DNA of 64,000 nucleotides from CAZZBK01 sp964387325 (GTDB lineage Bacteria; Planctomycetota; Planctomycetia; Pirellulales; PNKZ01): contig CAYLYE010000002.1 of the NCBI GenBank assembly GCA_964387325.1, positions 1 to 64,000 of the forward strand, written 5' to 3'. How positions within the stretch are numbered: position 1 is the first letter of the stretch; each line of letters opens with the position of its first letter. The notes below the pieces were generated by a model. The model worked only from the letters and a program-made list of their open reading frames with translations. It was not told the DNA's origin and made no database searches. The position numbers and the translations under genes were made by a program. This document shows positions 9,091 to 15,946 of this stretch, piece after piece.

Positions 9091-9525
9091 TTACGGTCCA
9101 AAGCCAAATGCTCGGGCGCTCACAAACGGCGACACCGGCATCGAGTAACTCGGGTAAGAGCTGGAGTACCCTGAGTAGCCGTAGCTCGGGTAGCCGTAAT
9201 TACTTCCATAGCTGGGATAGCTGTAGCTATGCCCATAGCTGGGGTAGTTATAGCTATTTCCGTAGCTGGGGTAGTAACCGTAGCCATGCGTGGAGCTTGG
9301 ATCGCGATGATGGGACGAGCGGTTACCGGCGTGGCAGTTGAACGGAACGTTGTTCGTTGCGGCACGATTCGAATGACCATCAAATTGCGGATTGCCCGGG
9401 ATATGCTGCAACGCACTGACGTGACCCGTTTTGCGAGAGACGGTCGGCCCCGCCGCTGAAGCACTCAGGGCAAACGAGGCTAAGGTGGCAAAAGACAGGG
9501 TGGCGAGCAAAACGCGGCGGGGCAT
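9091..9525 (-). CDS. Small secreted Tyr/Ser/Gly-rich PSYG-repeat protein
   Basis: The frame extends to 9735, but ATG at 9525 is preceded by GGAGAGA and gives a clear signal peptide (RRVLLATLSFATLASFALSASA). The 144-residue precursor matures to about 120 residues. Residues 86-130 are low complexity: three near-perfect nine-residue units PSYGxxYxY, then two looser PSY units. The composition (Tyr, Ser, Gly, Pro) resembles adhesive, silk-like or amyloid-forming surface proteins more than any enzyme. I recognise no named family. It converges with the ECF sigma gene; regulation by that sigma/kinase pair is only a possibility. Confidence 0.7.
   Translation of the reverse strand: MPRRVLLATLSFATLASFALSASAAGPTVSRKTGHVSALQHIPGNPQFDGHSNRAATNNVPFNCHAGNRSSHHRDPSSTHGYGYYPSYGNSYNYPSYGHSYSYPSYGSNYGYPSYGYSGYSSSYPSYSMPVSPFVSARAFGFGP
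9136..9270 (-). repeat. In-frame 27-nt tandem repeats encoding PSYG units
   Basis: This stretch encodes residues 86-130 of the secreted PSYG protein. The unit is about 27 nt, built around a core reading CCATAGCTG or close variants on the plus strand. Because the unit is a multiple of three, copy number can change without shifting frame. Confidence 0.65.
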
Positions 9526-9594
9526 GGCTCTCTCCGTGGCAATTTCCATTGCAGTGGGGTAGGGAGTGAACTTCTCACTACTCCAGAGAGGCCC

Positions 9595-9633
9595 AAACCT
9601 GCGCCACACCCGACACCTGGGAGCAGGTTTTTT
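9595..9633 (+). terminator. Terminator-shaped hairpin with T-tract
   Basis: Arms AAACCTGC (9595-9602) and GCAGGTTT (9623-9630) pair perfectly across a 20-nt loop, and a run of T follows on the plus strand. It could end transcripts reading past the sigma gene, which would be antisense to the PSYG gene, or be part of the leader of that gene on the minus strand. The orientation is not settled. Confidence 0.4.
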
Positions 9634-9765
9634 ATTGACGACAGCGCGATTCATGAACCAGGGCGACCAGGAGGAAGCCCGGTATGGCCCGGCATCGCGT
9701 TGCTCGCCTAAGCCCATTCGGAGCGCAGACTGCAATAGATTTTCGACGACAGGTTCGCCGGAAGG

Positions 9766-10644
9766 CTATTTTTCTCCGTACGAACGCTGCCCCCAGGGGA
9801 TCGGCATTGTGGGCTTGCGACGGTGCAACTCGCGGCGCTGGTCCTTGGGGCGATCTTTGAAGTAGTTCACGAACCGCACCAGCTGCTGAACCGCTTCTTC
9901 ATAGGCCTCGCGGCCTTTTTCGGGTGTGGCCAGTTCGGCGTCACCCAACACGCCCGTGTCGCTGTAGCTACTCGTCCAGTTAACCACCGTGGCCGGGCCC
10001 GCCCCGAAAAGGTCGACCCAGTTAAAGGGGTTACTCTCGTCGTTGAAACTGATCGTGCCGCTCTTAATGAGGTCCTTGCGGACATTGTCGCCGTCGAGAT
10101 ACATGTACAGCGAGGTCTCCAATTCGCAGGCATGCGAGCAGCCGCCGGGAAACTTGCTCTGCCGCCAGCGAGGCAGAAACGCTTTGTCGACCGTCAACAG
10201 ATTCCACCATGCGATACAACAGCATTCGGCGTCGGTCTCCAGATTTGTCCGCCGCGACACGAGGTCCAGGTTCGGCATATTCGAGCCGTGACCGTTGAGC
10301 AGGATGATCTTTTTGAAGCCGTGATAGGCGAGCGACTTGGTGATATCGAGCACGTGGTGCATGAAGTGCTCAAAATCGTTGTTGATCGTGCCAGGAAAAT
10401 CCATCACGTGCCCGGTGTACCCGTAAGCCACGATAGGGAGCACGAGCAGCTTGTCGGGCGCGGCTAGCCCCGCCCCCTTGGCAATACCGCCGGGGCAAAC
10501 AAGGTCGACATCGAGCGGCAAGTGAGGGCCATGTTGCTCGACCGCTCCGCAGGGAAGGATACACACCTTGCCCAAATCGATGGCATCGTTAATCTCGGGC
10601 CAAGTTAATTTCTCATAGCGGTATTCGGTTGCGGCGCGGCTCAT
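9766..10644 (-). CDS. Creatininase-family metal amidohydrolase
   Basis: About 292 residues from ATG at 10644; a TTG and another ATG lie 18 and 12 nt upstream, and a GAGG sits 12 nt before the chosen start. Family landmarks are LPCGAVEQHGPHLPLDVD (metal-binding Glu, His and Asp), FPGTINN, LLNGHGSN and the CELETSLYM segment with the conserved Glu. The family includes creatinine amidohydrolase, mycofactocin peptidase and FAPy deformylases, so the substrate cannot be assigned. There is no signal peptide, so it is cytoplasmic. It lies 68 nt downstream of the sialate esterase-like gene on the same strand. The gene ends close to the PSYG gene's upstream region. Confidence 0.88.
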   Translation of the reverse strand: MSRAATEYRYEKLTWPEINDAIDLGKVCILPCGAVEQHGPHLPLDVDLVCPGGIAKGAGLAAPDKLLVLPIVAYGYTGHVMDFPGTINNDFEHFMHHVLDITKSLAYHGFKKIILLNGHGSNMPNLDLVSRRTNLETDAECCCIAWWNLLTVDKAFLPRWRQSKFPGGCSHACELETSLYMYLDGDNVRKDLIKSGTISFNDESNPFNWVDLFGAGPATVVNWTSSYSDTGVLGDAELATPEKGREAYEEAVQQLVRFVNYFKDRPKDQRRELHRRKPTMPIPWGQRSYGEK

Positions 10645-10712
10645 GATTCGTGGCATCCTCAAGTCAAAAACGAAACTCTATGGCAAACCGTATGCTCTTC
10701 GGCGACAACCGA

Positions 10713-12077
10713 CTACGGATCGAGTGTCCAGTCGTCGCTTCGAAAGCTGTTGGCAGGCAAACCAGCCTTGTTCGCCAGATTGGGCATGGCCCGCTCGTCC
10801 CATGCGAAGCGCACCGCGACGGGCTTCGTGACGTCCGCCGAGCTGACCACGACCGAGTCGCCGTCGATCTTCGCCTCTGCCGGCACGAATTTTTTGTCCT
10901 CGCCCGCGATCAGGAACGTGGTGAGTGGCTTGTCATCGCGGCTCAGCAACCCGCCATGCAGATGATCGAACTGGACGCGGATCGTGCTTGCTTCGACCTT
11001 GGCACTCTTGAAGCGAGGCCCCGAGTAGGCAATCGATGATTGCCCGTAATCGTGGGCCCGCGCCAGCCGAGCCAATCGATCGCCGACATCTTGCTTGTTC
11101 GAGGGATGGATGTCGGCAACGTTTTCAACGAGGTCGGTGATAACGACGAAATCGCTCTTGGCGAGCACGGCAGGGATCTTGCTCTGCGCCTCCCAGAACA
11201 ACGGCAGCGTGTGAGCCGGGACCTTCGAGTTTGGCCGGGTGGCGTAGTTGAACGGCGCCAATTGCACGAAGTAGAACGGAAATTCGCCTTGGCCCCACAG
11301 ATCACGCCATGCGCCGACCATGCTCTTCTTGAGATCGACGTAGCCCATGCCTTGGGCGACGTTGGCTTCGCCCTGGTACCAAATCGCGCCGCGGATGGCA
11401 AACGGTGCCAAAGGATGAATCATGTTGTTGAACAAGCCTCCCTTGGGAGACCACGCTTGGATCGGAGTACCACCGACCGAGGCGTTGATGATACCGACCG
11501 GCACATTGAGTTCTTTTCGCAATGATCGTGCAAAGAAATAGCCGACCGCCGAACAACCGTTTGTGCCGTCGACGAGCAGGTTCTCGCGATTTGCCCCCAG
11601 CCACTTGCCCGCAGTATCCGACATGGGCTGCGAAGCGTTCCCTTTCTTCACCGTGAATTGTCGCAACAGCGGATCGTTGGCGGCGTCGAGTTCTTTTTCC
11701 TTGTCCTTGATGTTGTGCGAGAACGACCAGTGCATGTTGGATTGTCCCGAGGCAATCCAGACCTCGCCAAATTGCAGATCCTTGACTTCGAGCGAATTCC
11801 CTCCCATCTCGCTGACACGCAGTACGTGAGGTCCACCGGCTTTGTGCGCGGCGAGCTTCGCGGTCCACTTGCCGGTGGCGTCCGCCTTGATGCTCTGCTT
11901 CTCGTCGTCGAGCGCGATGGTGATATCGGCATTCGCGGTCGCTGTGCCCCAGATGGGAACCGCCATCTCGCGTTGCAAAACGGCGCCATCCGAAAATAGG
12001 GCTGGCAGCTTAATCTCGGCCGAGGCGGATCGAGCCACCTGCAAAACGATCAAGGCCAGCAACAACATGTAACGCAT
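10713..12077 (-). CDS. Secreted sialate O-acetylesterase-like SGNH hydrolase
   Basis: ATG at 12077 gives a signal peptide (RYMLLLALIVLQVARSASA) and 454 residues; the frame itself opens 54 nt earlier. The nucleophile block is WIASGQSNMHW (Ser about 113). The central GAIWYQGEANV block and the C-terminal DIHPSNKQDVG (probable catalytic Asp and His) complete the family signature of sialate O-acetylesterases (SASA family). The N-terminal 90 residues form a beta-sandwich typical of the family. It probably removes acetyl groups from sialic acids or other acetylated glycans in the periplasm. Its neighbours are a creatininase-family gene and a divergent sulfatase, which fits glycan use. Confidence 0.9.
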   Translation of the reverse strand: MRYMLLLALIVLQVARSASAEIKLPALFSDGAVLQREMAVPIWGTATANADITIALDDEKQSIKADATGKWTAKLAAHKAGGPHVLRVSEMGGNSLEVKDLQFGEVWIASGQSNMHWSFSHNIKDKEKELDAANDPLLRQFTVKKGNASQPMSDTAGKWLGANRENLLVDGTNGCSAVGYFFARSLRKELNVPVGIINASVGGTPIQAWSPKGGLFNNMIHPLAPFAIRGAIWYQGEANVAQGMGYVDLKKSMVGAWRDLWGQGEFPFYFVQLAPFNYATRPNSKVPAHTLPLFWEAQSKIPAVLAKSDFVVITDLVENVADIHPSNKQDVGDRLARLARAHDYGQSSIAYSGPRFKSAKVEASTIRVQFDHLHGGLLSRDDKPLTTFLIAGEDKKFVPAEAKIDGDSVVVSSADVTKPVAVRFAWDERAMPNLANKAGLPANSFRSDDWTLDP

Positions 12078-12230
12078 GGTGAGGTTCTTCAAGTAGGAGG
12101 TGAGGCGGGAAGACGATTCTTTCGCCGCCATGATAACTCGTCCAATCGGCCGAGCAACAGCGCTGCGACAATTTGTGCAATGGGCATCATAGTTCGCGAA
12201 ATCGTTCTTGGCCTCGATTCCGTTATCAAG

Positions 12231-12261
12231 TTGACCCGCCCTACGGGGCCTTGCATATTAA
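12231..12261 (+). promoter_or_regulatory. Possible sigma-70-like promoter for the sulfatase gene
   Basis: TTGACC at 12231-12236 and TATTAA at 12256-12261 are separated by 19 nt, about 73 nt before the sulfatase start. The spacing is longer than ideal, so this is only a candidate. It lies in the 256-nt divergent region between the esterase and sulfatase genes, which holds no other recognisable feature. Confidence 0.25.
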
Positions 12262-12333
12262 ACAATGCATGCCGCAAACGAACGGGCACTGAGGCATACG
12301 TTGTCAGCCAGGACATTGTGACGAAAGATCGCC

Positions 12334-13821
12334 ATGACACCCCAGCAAATAATGACCGTGCGGGTTTTACTTCGCTTTATTCCACACCACTTGGCGCCAC
12401 TCATCTTGGTCGCCATCGGCCTCTCAGCCTCACCCGTCATCGCTGCTAAACTGAACGTCCAGCCCGGTCGGCCAAATGTCGTCATCATCTACGCCGACGA
12501 CCTGGGCTACGGCGACCTGAGCTGCTACGGTCATCCACGTTTCAAAACACCTCGCATCGATCGACTGGCGACGGAAGGAGCGCGACTCACACACTTCTAC
12601 AGCATCTGCCCATACTGCGCTCCATCGCGCTTCGGACTGCTCACCGGACGGTATCCGAATCGGGGTGACATGCTGCAAAACCCCGCACCCGACGGATCAC
12701 CCAAATACGACACGATTGGCATTCGTGACGAAGAACTCACACTCGGCGAACTCTTAAAAGCGGCCGGATATCGCACCGCCTGCGTCGGCAAGTGGCATTT
12801 GGGACACAAGCCGTCCTTTATGCCAACACGCCACGGGTTCGATGAATACTTCGGCATTCTGTACAGCAACGACATGCGCCCCGTGCAGTTGGTCGATGGC
12901 GAGCAGGTGGTCGAGTATCCGCTCGTGCAAGCCACGCTCACGCGGCGTTACACGGAGCGCTGCCTCACGTTTCTCGACCAGCATGGCCAGCAACCCTTCT
13001 TGCTCTACGTGCCACAGGTCATGCCCCACAAGCCACTCGCGGTGTCAGAGAATTTTTATCAGAAGTCGGGCGCAGGACTCTACGGCGATGCCTTGGCCGA
13101 ACTCGATTGGAGCGTCGGACAAATCCTCGACAAGCTCGACGCACTGAAAATTGCCGATCGCACGCTCGTGTTCTTTTCCAGCGACAATGGTCCGTGGTTC
13201 GGTGGTAGCACCGGAGGTCTGCGTGGCATGAAAGCTCAAGGCTTCGAAGGGGGCATCCGCGTGCCGTTCATTGCTCGCTGGCCGGGCGTGATTCCGGGGG
13301 GGCACACCAGCGACGCCCCCGCGGCTATCATCGACGTCGTACCGACCGTGCTCAAGGCCGTGGGGATCGAGCCACCGCCGGGCTTAACACTCGATGGCCG
13401 CGACTTGCGGCCAGTGCTCACGTCGTCGGCCCCATCGCAGCACGAGCAACTGTTCTCGCTCAACAACAAAGGGGTGCTCACGGTGCGTCGCGGCCGCTGG
13501 AAGTTACACGTTGCCGGAGCGTATGGCCGCGTCAGCATGCCCAGTGACGGCTCACGTTGGCTCGATCCGCGTGGCCCCGACGGCGTGACGATCCTCGCGC
13601 CCTATGAGCAGTATCAGCCCAGCGAACTGCCCGGCCCCGACACCGGCGATGCTATCACCGGCCCCACGTTGTTCAATCTCGCGAGTGATCCCCGCGAGCA
13701 GAAAAACGTCGCTGCGCAGCACCCTGAGATCGTCGCCGAACTTTTATCGCGAGTCGAGATATTCCGCCGCGAGACACCACAGCCGGTGCAACTCATGGGT
13801 CCGATAAAAGCGAAGAACTGA
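12334..13821 (+). CDS. Exported sulfatase (arylsulfatase family, Cys-type)
   Basis: 495 residues with an N-terminal hydrophobic segment (about 20-37, ending SPVIAA). The core begins PNVVIIYADDLGYGDLSCYG, whose paired Asp residues bind calcium. The sulfatase signature CAPSRFGLLTGRY has Cys 95, which anaerobic or FGE-type maturases convert to formylglycine. GKWHLGH and FFSSDNGPW are further conserved active-site blocks. The C-terminal part has the usual four-stranded subdomain. It should hydrolyse sulfate esters of a polysaccharide or small molecule outside the cytoplasm; the exact substrate cannot be told. No maturation enzyme is seen in the window. An alternative ATG lies at codon 7. Confidence 0.93.
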   Translation: MTPQQIMTVRVLLRFIPHHLAPLILVAIGLSASPVIAAKLNVQPGRPNVVIIYADDLGYGDLSCYGHPRFKTPRIDRLATEGARLTHFYSICPYCAPSRFGLLTGRYPNRGDMLQNPAPDGSPKYDTIGIRDEELTLGELLKAAGYRTACVGKWHLGHKPSFMPTRHGFDEYFGILYSNDMRPVQLVDGEQVVEYPLVQATLTRRYTERCLTFLDQHGQQPFLLYVPQVMPHKPLAVSENFYQKSGAGLYGDALAELDWSVGQILDKLDALKIADRTLVFFSSDNGPWFGGSTGGLRGMKAQGFEGGIRVPFIARWPGVIPGGHTSDAPAAIIDVVPTVLKAVGIEPPPGLTLDGRDLRPVLTSSAPSQHEQLFSLNNKGVLTVRRGRWKLHVAGAYGRVSMPSDGSRWLDPRGPDGVTILAPYEQYQPSELPGPDTGDAITGPTLFNLASDPREQKNVAAQHPEIVAELLSRVEIFRRETPQPVQLMGPIKAKN

Positions 13822-13849
13822 ATCAACTTCACAATCGTTTGCGGTTGAT

Positions 13850-13877
13850 TTGACTCGGCTCATCCATGACGTAGGGT
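13850..13877 (+). promoter_or_regulatory. Candidate promoter of the riboswitch-pilin transcript
   Basis: TTGACT (13850-13855, five of six matches to the -35 consensus) is followed 16 nt later by TAGGGT, a poor -10. It lies about 80 nt upstream of the c-di-GMP riboswitch, where a promoter is required. The -10 is weak, so confidence is low. Confidence 0.25.
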
Positions 13878-13899
13878 TTCTGTTGGGCCATCATGGTGT

Positions 13900-13924
13900 G
13901 TGACACGCATGCATCGTGTGTCAC
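13900..13924. repeat. Inverted repeat in the pilin leader
   Basis: Arms GTGACAC (13900-13906) and GTGTCAC (13918-13924) flank an 11-nt loop containing GCATGC. It lies just upstream of the riboswitch and just after the possible promoter. It could be an operator or a short REP-like element. Confidence 0.4.
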
Positions 13925-13956
13925 GCAATGCGGTGGTCCGACCGAAGTCCACGTTC

Positions 13957-14056
13957 ATCCTCGATAAAGGCAAACCAGTCGTGAGACTGGGACGCAAAGC
14001 CATGGGCCTAAGTGCGCTCCACATGCGCCGTCAGGTCGCCAGGCTACCGAAAGGAT
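13957..14056 (+). promoter_or_regulatory. Cyclic-di-GMP-I (GEMM) riboswitch aptamer
   Basis: The aptamer signature is present in order: P1 arms ATCCT/AGGAT (13957-13961 and 14052-14056), the conserved GGCAAACC, a six-pair P2 hairpin CCAGTC/GACTGG capped by a GTGA (GNRA) tetraloop at 13975-13990, then GGGACGCAAAGCC with the tetraloop receptor, GGCCTAA, and the P3 arm ending GTCAGGTCGCCAGGCTACCG. This is the consensus architecture of the GEMM-I class that binds cyclic di-GMP. About 185 nt separate it from the Shine-Dalgarno sequence of the Flp-like pilin gene. In that span CGACCACG (14077-14084) and CGTGGTCG (14190-14197) are complementary and may belong to the expression platform. Whether ligand turns expression on or off cannot be told by eye. 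Confidence 0.93.
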
Positions 14057-14254
14057 CTACATGCTCCTGAGTATCGCGACCACGTCTGCGGACATGTTCT
14101 AGGCGCTCCCTCTAACGACCCGAGAGCCTGGAACCGCGTCGACGATGCGGCGAGATGGGCGTACGACTTGCGAATCGTCACAGGGCCAGCGTGGTCGTGT
14201 GGCGGGCGGAACGAAGTGTTCCCAGTTTGATCGCTTGTCTCGGAGGTGCTCATC

Positions 14255-14440
14255 ATGTTGAGATTCATGCATTGGGGTCGGCAGTTGCTACGCTCTGAAG
14301 ACGGTCCCACGGCGGTCGAGTACGCCGTCATGCTCGCCTTGATCGTAATCGTCTGTTTGACTGCCATTCAAGCGATCGGCACCAACGCCAATTCGGTGTT
14401 CCAGACGATCGGCACCCAGTTGCAGACTGCGGCAAGCTGA
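14255..14440 (+). CDS. flp: Flp/Fap-type (type IVb) pilin subunit
   Basis: 61 residues from ATG at 14255, chosen because CGGAGG lies 8 nt upstream. The protein has a short basic leader (LRFMHWGRQLLRSEDG), a prepilin cleavage point after Gly with Glu at +5 (PTAVEYAVMLALIVIV), a single hydrophobic helix and a short polar tail. This is the Flp pilin pattern processed by a TadV/CpaA-type prepilin peptidase and assembled by the Tad machinery for tight adherence. No tad or cpa genes are in the window, so it is an orphan pilin gene here. The upstream c-di-GMP riboswitch gives a direct route for second-messenger control of attachment. Confidence 0.92.
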   Translation: MLRFMHWGRQLLRSEDGPTAVEYAVMLALIVIVCLTAIQAIGTNANSVFQTIGTQLQTAAS

Positions 14441-14487
14441 CAACTCACTCGCCGAATGACGAGAACCGACCGCTGCTCGAACCGCGT

Positions 14488-15924
14488 TTAGGTGAAGATT
14501 TCTTTCACCACGCGGGCTCGTTCGACCCCGGTGAGCCGCTGATCGAGTCCTTGGAAACGATAGCTGAGCTTCTCGTGGTCGAGCCCTAGCGCGGCGAGCA
14601 GCGTGGCGTGGAAGTCGCGCGTACTCACTTTGTGTACCGCGGCTTTCAGACCGATCTCGTCCGTCTCGCCATAATGGAAACCACCCTTCACGCCGCCACC
14701 TGCCAGCCAGGCCGTGAAGGCGTGCGGGTTATGGTCGCGGCCGGGTTTGTCTCCCTTTTGCGCGACCGGTAGTCGGCCGAACTCACCGGCACACACAACG
14801 AGTGTCGATTCGAGCAACCCACGCTGCGCCAAATCGGCGAGCAGTGCCGCGACCGGTTGATCGAACTCTTGAGCAAAGCCACGATGGTTCCCTTGAATGT
14901 CCATGTGACCATCCCAGCTCTGCTGATTTTCCATGCCGCCGCTGTACAGTTGCACGAACCGCACGCCCCGCTCGACGAACCGTCGAGCCATCAGGCACTG
15001 TGACGCAAAATGCTCGCAGTGTTTTTGATCGAGGCCGTAAAGCTGCTTAATGTGCGCGGGCTCTTGCTGTACATCGAGCGCCTCGGGTGCCGCGCTCTGC
15101 ATGCGAAAGGCCAGCTCGAAACTCTCGATGCGAGCAGCCAGTTCGCTCTCGGCCGGCGACTGCGTGAGGTGCTGTCGATTGAGTTCGCCGAGCAGGTCGA
15201 GCTGCGCGCGTTGTCGCTCGGCGTTGAGCACCGCCGGGGGCTTGAGATTGTCGATCGGTTCGCCTTGCGGCTTGAGCCAAGTACCTTGATACACGCTGGG
15301 CAAAAAGCCGGCCCCCCAGTTGAGCGCGTTCCCCTTGGGTAGCCCACGATTCTTAGGATCACTCATCACGACAAAGCTAGGCAGGCGGTCACTCTCGCTC
15401 CCCAAGCCATAGGTGACCCATGACCCGACACAAGGTGAGCCCATCCGCGTCACGCCCGTGTTCATCATGAACAGCGCGGGACTGTGATTATTCGAGTTTG
15501 TGAAGCACGAGTGGATGAAGGCCATCTTGTCAACATGCTGAGCGAGGTTGGGGAACAGCTCGCTCGCCCAAGTACCGCTCTGTCCATGTTGCTTGAATGC
15601 GAAGGGTGACTTCATCAGGCCGCCGACCGCGTTGGGAAAGAAGCCCGTCTTGTTGTCGAACCCGTCGAGGGTTTGTCCATCGCGCTTGGCAAGCTCGGGG
15701 CGATAATTCCACGTGTCGATCGGACTGGGCCCGCCATTCATGAAGATCCAGATCACGCTGCGGGCTTTGGCCTTAAAATGCGGCGGCCGCGGCGCGAGCG
15801 GATTGAGCGACGTCGCCGCGTCGGTCGTGTCGTTGCGGCAGAGCAAGTCGGCGCAGGCCAACCATCCCAAGCCGCCACCGGCGCGCTGCAACATGTGTCG
15901 ACGTGAGTAAGCGAGAGGATGCAT
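14488..15924 (-). CDS. DUF1501 protein, partner of the upstream PSD1 cytochrome gene
   Basis: ATG at 15924 gives 478 residues; an in-frame start lies 45 nt earlier, inside the upstream gene's end. The N-terminus has a Tat-like signal (YSRRHMLQRAGGGLGWLA). Landmarks are IFMNGGPSPIDTWNYRPELA, FKQHGQSGTWASELFPNLA, QLYSGGMENQQSWDGH, VVCAGEFGRLP and GRDHNPHAFTAWLAGGG. These are the blocks shared with the other DUF1501 proteins in the window. It follows the PSD1 gene with a 22-nt gap, forming a two-gene operon, which is the standard planctomycete arrangement. It is probably exported folded and acts with the PSD1 protein; the reaction is unknown. Confidence 0.9.
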   Translation of the reverse strand: MHPLAYSRRHMLQRAGGGLGWLACADLLCRNDTTDAATSLNPLAPRPPHFKAKARSVIWIFMNGGPSPIDTWNYRPELAKRDGQTLDGFDNKTGFFPNAVGGLMKSPFAFKQHGQSGTWASELFPNLAQHVDKMAFIHSCFTNSNNHSPALFMMNTGVTRMGSPCVGSWVTYGLGSESDRLPSFVVMSDPKNRGLPKGNALNWGAGFLPSVYQGTWLKPQGEPIDNLKPPAVLNAERQRAQLDLLGELNRQHLTQSPAESELAARIESFELAFRMQSAAPEALDVQQEPAHIKQLYGLDQKHCEHFASQCLMARRFVERGVRFVQLYSGGMENQQSWDGHMDIQGNHRGFAQEFDQPVAALLADLAQRGLLESTLVVCAGEFGRLPVAQKGDKPGRDHNPHAFTAWLAGGGVKGGFHYGETDEIGLKAAVHKVSTRDFHATLLAALGLDHEKLSYRFQGLDQRLTGVERARVVKEIFT

Positions 15925-15946
15925 GGCAAGTCTCTTCACGAGTTCG

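Noticed and set aside
9136..9270. Possible CRISPR-like array
   Set aside because: The units are in-frame 27-nt coding repeats without spacers.
14060..14240. Intrinsic terminator in the pilin leader
   Set aside because: No stem followed by a T-tract could be found; only long-range complementarity is visible, so translation control is as likely.
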